This document shows, piece by piece, positions 61,435-64,000 of a DNA stretch of 64,000 nucleotides (positions are counted from its first letter, which is position 1; every line of letters begins with the position of its first letter). Both the position numbers and the translations under genes were made by a program. Source of the DNA: Pseudomonas putida. GTDB taxonomy: Bacteria > Pseudomonadota > Gammaproteobacteria > Pseudomonadales > Pseudomonadaceae. The notes beneath the pieces are model-generated. The model did no database searches and was not told the DNA's origin. It was given only the letters and a program-made list of their open reading frames with translations. The stretch lies in contig NZ_CP026115.2 of the NCBI RefSeq assembly GCF_009883635.2, positions 5,704,001 through 5,768,000 on the forward strand, written 5' to 3'.

Positions 61435-61726
61435 CGATTTGCTTATTTGAGTAGCTCGCCCTCTCTGCGTGGCCGCTCACGCCACAGCAACTCGAGTGGA
61501 GCGCAGTCGCCTTGATATCCATCTATAGATCGGGGCCTGATCTCCTGCACGACGAGATGTCTTTGCTGCCAGCTGGCACAAAGGCTGCAAGACCTCCATT
61601 AGGTTTACCTACCACGTTTTCTCTGGACACGTTCTCGGTCAACGATGATCGATGTGTCGAGCAGACCACGAACAACGTTGGTGCTCACTCAGGTATATCT
61701 GGCTTTAACACTGCAAAAGAACAGGC
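61435..61726. other. Gap before the terminator and CBS gene
   Basis: About 290 bases with no supported gene. No promoter or remnant was recognised in it. Confidence 0.4.
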
Positions 61727-61766
61727 AAAGGCGCTTGGAACCGAATGGTTCAAGCGCCTTTTTTTG
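61727..61766 (+). terminator. Strong terminator upstream of the CBS-domain gene
   Basis: AAAGGCGCTTGGAACC pairs with GGTTCAAGCGCCTTT with one bulged base, then seven T. No gene ends close before it on this strand, so it may end a small RNA or a lost gene, or act as an attenuator for the CBS gene at 61800. Confidence 0.75.
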
Positions 61767-61799
61767 CGTTTTTTATCCGTAATAGCATTGGAGCCGTTC

Positions 61800-62240
61800 A
61801 TGAAAACAGCCGCACAATTGCTGAAACTGAAGGTCTTGCAAAACCAGCAGGTACATAGCATCGCGCCAGATCAGATGGTGTATGAAGCGCTGAAGATGAT
61901 GGCGGAAAAAAATGTAGGTGCTTTACCCGTGATCGAGGAAGGGCAGGTGGTCGGAGTTATCAGCGAACGCGACTACGCCCGTAAAGTTGTTCTACACGGG
62001 CGATCTTCGGTCGGTACGCCGGTCAGGGCCATTATGAGTGCACCAGTCGTAACGGCAGACAGTCTTCAGAGTATTGAGCACTGCATGGAAGTCATGACCG
62101 AAAGACATCTGCGCCATTTACCAGTGGTGGAAGGTGATCAGCTCATTGGCCTCTTATCAATCGGTGATCTGGTGAAAGAGGCCATCGTCGAGCAGGCTGA
62201 CCTAATCCGGCAATTGGAACACTATATTCGCGGGCACTAA
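61800..62240 (+). CDS. CBS-domain-pair protein
   Basis: 146 residues from ATG 61800. Two CBS domains in tandem: VHSIAPDQMVYEALKMMAEK, NVGALPVIEEGQVVGVISER and then IMSAPVVTADSLQSIEHCME, RHLRHLPVVEGDQLIGLLSI. The pair binds adenine nucleotides and senses energy state. There is no output domain, so it likely acts on a partner. This form is common in stress regulons. The strong terminator at 61727 lies just before it. Confidence 0.9.
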   Translation: MKTAAQLLKLKVLQNQQVHSIAPDQMVYEALKMMAEKNVGALPVIEEGQVVGVISERDYARKVVLHGRSSVGTPVRAIMSAPVVTADSLQSIEHCMEVMTERHLRHLPVVEGDQLIGLLSIGDLVKEAIVEQADLIRQLEHYIRGH

Positions 62241-62333
62241 GCGACCGAGAGTGCTTCGGATGTAGAGCTCATGGGCCTTGTTGGTATGAAAGGTGATACC
62301 CAACGGTCGGAAATTTTTCAGGGAGCTTTTGAT

Positions 62334-63953
62334 ATGGCCAAGTTAACCACGGCACGACGTATTGTTATCGGTTTTGCAATTGCGCCGATGGTTCTGATTG
62401 GCCTGACTTTTTATGCGTTGCACGATCTGGCAACGCTGAAAGACCAGGCAATGGTGATCGTTAAACAGGACTGGCCGAAAATTGATCCGATCATGGTCAT
62501 CGCTACAGGTGTGCGAGACAACGCTAGGAACACGAGGGATTTGCTGATCGACAAGGAGAATCAGCAAGCGCAACAAGCCATTGAGGCCACTAAAAAGCGA
62601 ATCAGCAAAGCACTCGAAATGCTTGAGCCGTTGCTCGATTCTCCGGATGGCAAGGCTGCCTACGCTGCCCTGAAACAGAACCGCGAGGCATACGTCTCGG
62701 CGTTCACCCAGGTGCAGGTGTTGATCAGGCAGGGGGCTTTTGATGACGCGATGACACAGTTAAAACAGCGCGTTGTCCCAGCCGAACAGCAGGTTTATAA
62801 AAGCTTGGATTCCTTGATAGCGCTACAAGGGCAGATCTTCGCCGATCGCGAAAAGTCGGCACAGACGCTGTACAACGATGCCCAACTGAACATGTTGGGA
62901 TTACTCGCGTTTTGCCTGACCTCTGTCATCGTCGCTGCGGTCATAGTGACGCGCAGTGTCACCCGACCTTTGGGTGGCGAGCCCAATGATGCTGCACGGG
63001 TACTGAGCCAAATCGCGCAGGGTGATCTGACGATTCAGGTGCCATTGAATGCAAGTACTGACGACAGCGTGATGATGAACATGCACCAGATGCAGCAAAG
63101 CTTGAATGCGATGGTGAAACACATCGCGGCGTCGGCCCAACGGGTGGCAAGCTCTTCCGAAGAACTCACCGCGGTAAGTGGCCAGACCCGCAGCAGTCTG
63201 CAGCTGCAGGGGCTGGAGATCGAGCAGGCTGCGGCGGCGGTCAATCAAATGACGGCGGCTGTCGATGAGGTCGCACGCAATGCGGTCAGTACCAGTGAAG
63301 CGTCAAGGGTGTCCGAGCAAACTGCCCTATTCGGCCGTGAGCAAGTCCGGGAAACGGTGTCTTCTATTAGCACGCTGGCGGAAGGCATGACGGATACCTC
63401 GGAGCGTATCCAGCAATTGGCCAAAGGTGTGCAAGAAATCAGCTCGGTACTTGACGTTATTCGTAGCATTGCTGAGCAAACCAATTTGTTGGCCCTCAAC
63501 GCGGCGATCGAAGCAGCTCGTGCCGGCGACGCCGGACGCGGTTTCGCGGTGGTCGCGGATGAGGTACGGGCTTTGGCCCATCGTACTCAAATGTCGACTC
63601 AGGAAATCGAACAGATGATAGGCAATATTCGGCTCGATACAGTGCAGGCTGTTAACGCCATGCAGAGCAGCAGTCATCTGGTGCAGTCGACCCTGGAAGT
63701 CGCGCAACGCTCCGGCGATGCGCTGGACGAAATCGCCCGTTCAATCTCGCAGATCAACGAGCGCAATCTGCTGATCGCGAGCGCCACGGAGGAGCAGGCC
63801 CTAGTGGCGCGTGAGGTAGATCGAAATTTGGTCGGGATCCGTGACGTGTCCGAACAAGTCTTGGTGGGAGGGCAGCAAAGCCAGGCAGCAAGTTTGGAAT
63901 TGGCGCAGATGGCAGGAGCCCTGCTTGAAACGGTAGCTCGCTTCAGAGTTTGA
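62334..63953 (+). CDS. Methyl-accepting chemotaxis protein (4HB_MCP type)
   Basis: 539 residues from ATG 62334 with AGGGAG upstream. First membrane segment about residues 9-31 (RIVIGFAIAPMVLIGLTFYA), four-helix periplasmic domain, second segment about 190-210 (LGLLAFCLTSVIVAAVIVTR), HAMP domain with a Gly insertion (SVTRPLGGEPNDAARVLSQI), then the signalling domain with the hairpin tip IAEQTNLLALNAAIEAARAG, DAGRGFAVVADEVRALAHRT. It senses small molecules, often organic acids, and controls CheA. The ligand cannot be read. Confidence 0.95.
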   Translation: MAKLTTARRIVIGFAIAPMVLIGLTFYALHDLATLKDQAMVIVKQDWPKIDPIMVIATGVRDNARNTRDLLIDKENQQAQQAIEATKKRISKALEMLEPLLDSPDGKAAYAALKQNREAYVSAFTQVQVLIRQGAFDDAMTQLKQRVVPAEQQVYKSLDSLIALQGQIFADREKSAQTLYNDAQLNMLGLLAFCLTSVIVAAVIVTRSVTRPLGGEPNDAARVLSQIAQGDLTIQVPLNASTDDSVMMNMHQMQQSLNAMVKHIAASAQRVASSSEELTAVSGQTRSSLQLQGLEIEQAAAAVNQMTAAVDEVARNAVSTSEASRVSEQTALFGREQVRETVSSISTLAEGMTDTSERIQQLAKGVQEISSVLDVIRSIAEQTNLLALNAAIEAARAGDAGRGFAVVADEVRALAHRTQMSTQEIEQMIGNIRLDTVQAVNAMQSSSHLVQSTLEVAQRSGDALDEIARSISQINERNLLIASATEEQALVAREVDRNLVGIRDVSEQVLVGGQQSQAASLELAQMAGALLETVARFRV

Positions 63954-64000
63954 GCTCGGTGGTCGAGGCGACGAGGGCACTACGATGGTGTTGACTGCAA

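Noticed and set aside
61196..61522. Second minus-strand frame overlapping the doubtful 61147 gene
   Set aside because: Composition becomes Arg/Ser-rich after residue 60; the overlapping frame is the better of two weak candidates.
61512..61799. N-terminal extension of the CBS-domain frame
   Set aside because: It runs through a strong terminator; the real start is ATG 61800.

Overview
The window reads as a chromosome segment of a Pseudomonas species of the putida/fluorescens type. It has no rRNA, tRNA, plasmid or phage genes. The genus call rests on MvaT/MvaU-type nucleoid proteins, an OprD-family porin, a complete liuABCDE leucine-degradation cluster, a DUF6555 protein, small proteins of a pseudomonad stress-gene type, and a decayed umuC/rulB remnant. 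Species cannot be decided from sequence alone.

Layout. 1-1.5 kb: an AaeB/AaeA/AaeX-like aromatic-acid efflux operon (first gene cut by the window edge), divergent from an IclR regulator. 2.5-7.5 kb: two LysR regulators, an SRPBCC protein, and a short operon of a VOC enzyme, a quinone-oxidoreductase-like enzyme and a secreted beta-propeller. 7.9 kb: first mvaU-like gene. 8.5-23.3 kb: a stress and signalling island with two histidine kinases, two response regulators, hemerythrin, CinA, SDR, PfpI/DJ-1, NUDIX, Na+/H+ antiporter, DUF421, bestrophin and many small proteins with strong ribosome binding sites. 23.3-23.6 kb: an IS3 scar and a perfect hairpin. 23.7-29.0 kb: a catabolic operon (fused aconitase-family hydratase, RraA-like protein, MFS carrier, OprD porin) divergent from a LysR gene. 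30-42 kb: LysR, a 1180-residue indolepyruvate:ferredoxin-oxidoreductase-type enzyme, liuABCDE and a TetR regulator. The 2-oxoacid oxidoreductase followed by the liu genes would let leucine-derived 2-oxoacid enter the isovaleryl-CoA route without a branched-chain dehydrogenase complex; this is inference.

42-62 kb is an accessory, decaying region. It holds pseudogenes of a PepSY protein, two LysR genes, DUF421, umuC, two further mvaU copies, an aldehyde dehydrogenase and a histidine phosphatase. Between them are apparently working genes: an AraC/hydrolase/MFS group, a small gene behind a textbook LexA box, a second intact mvaU, an OLD-family ATPase-TOPRIM protein, a PLD-like nuclease with a shifted C-terminus, an AT-rich orphan, a secreted protein with five 31-residue repeats, two lipoproteins facing each other, and three members of one ~70-residue protein family. 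61.8-64 kb ends with a CBS-domain protein and a chemotaxis receptor.

The strongest candidate for something undescribed is the mvaU-linked accessory array at 47-56 kb. Four mvaU-derived sequences, each keeping the same 3' end and terminator, alternate with unrelated cargo genes, two of which look like anti-phage or nucleic-acid-processing proteins.
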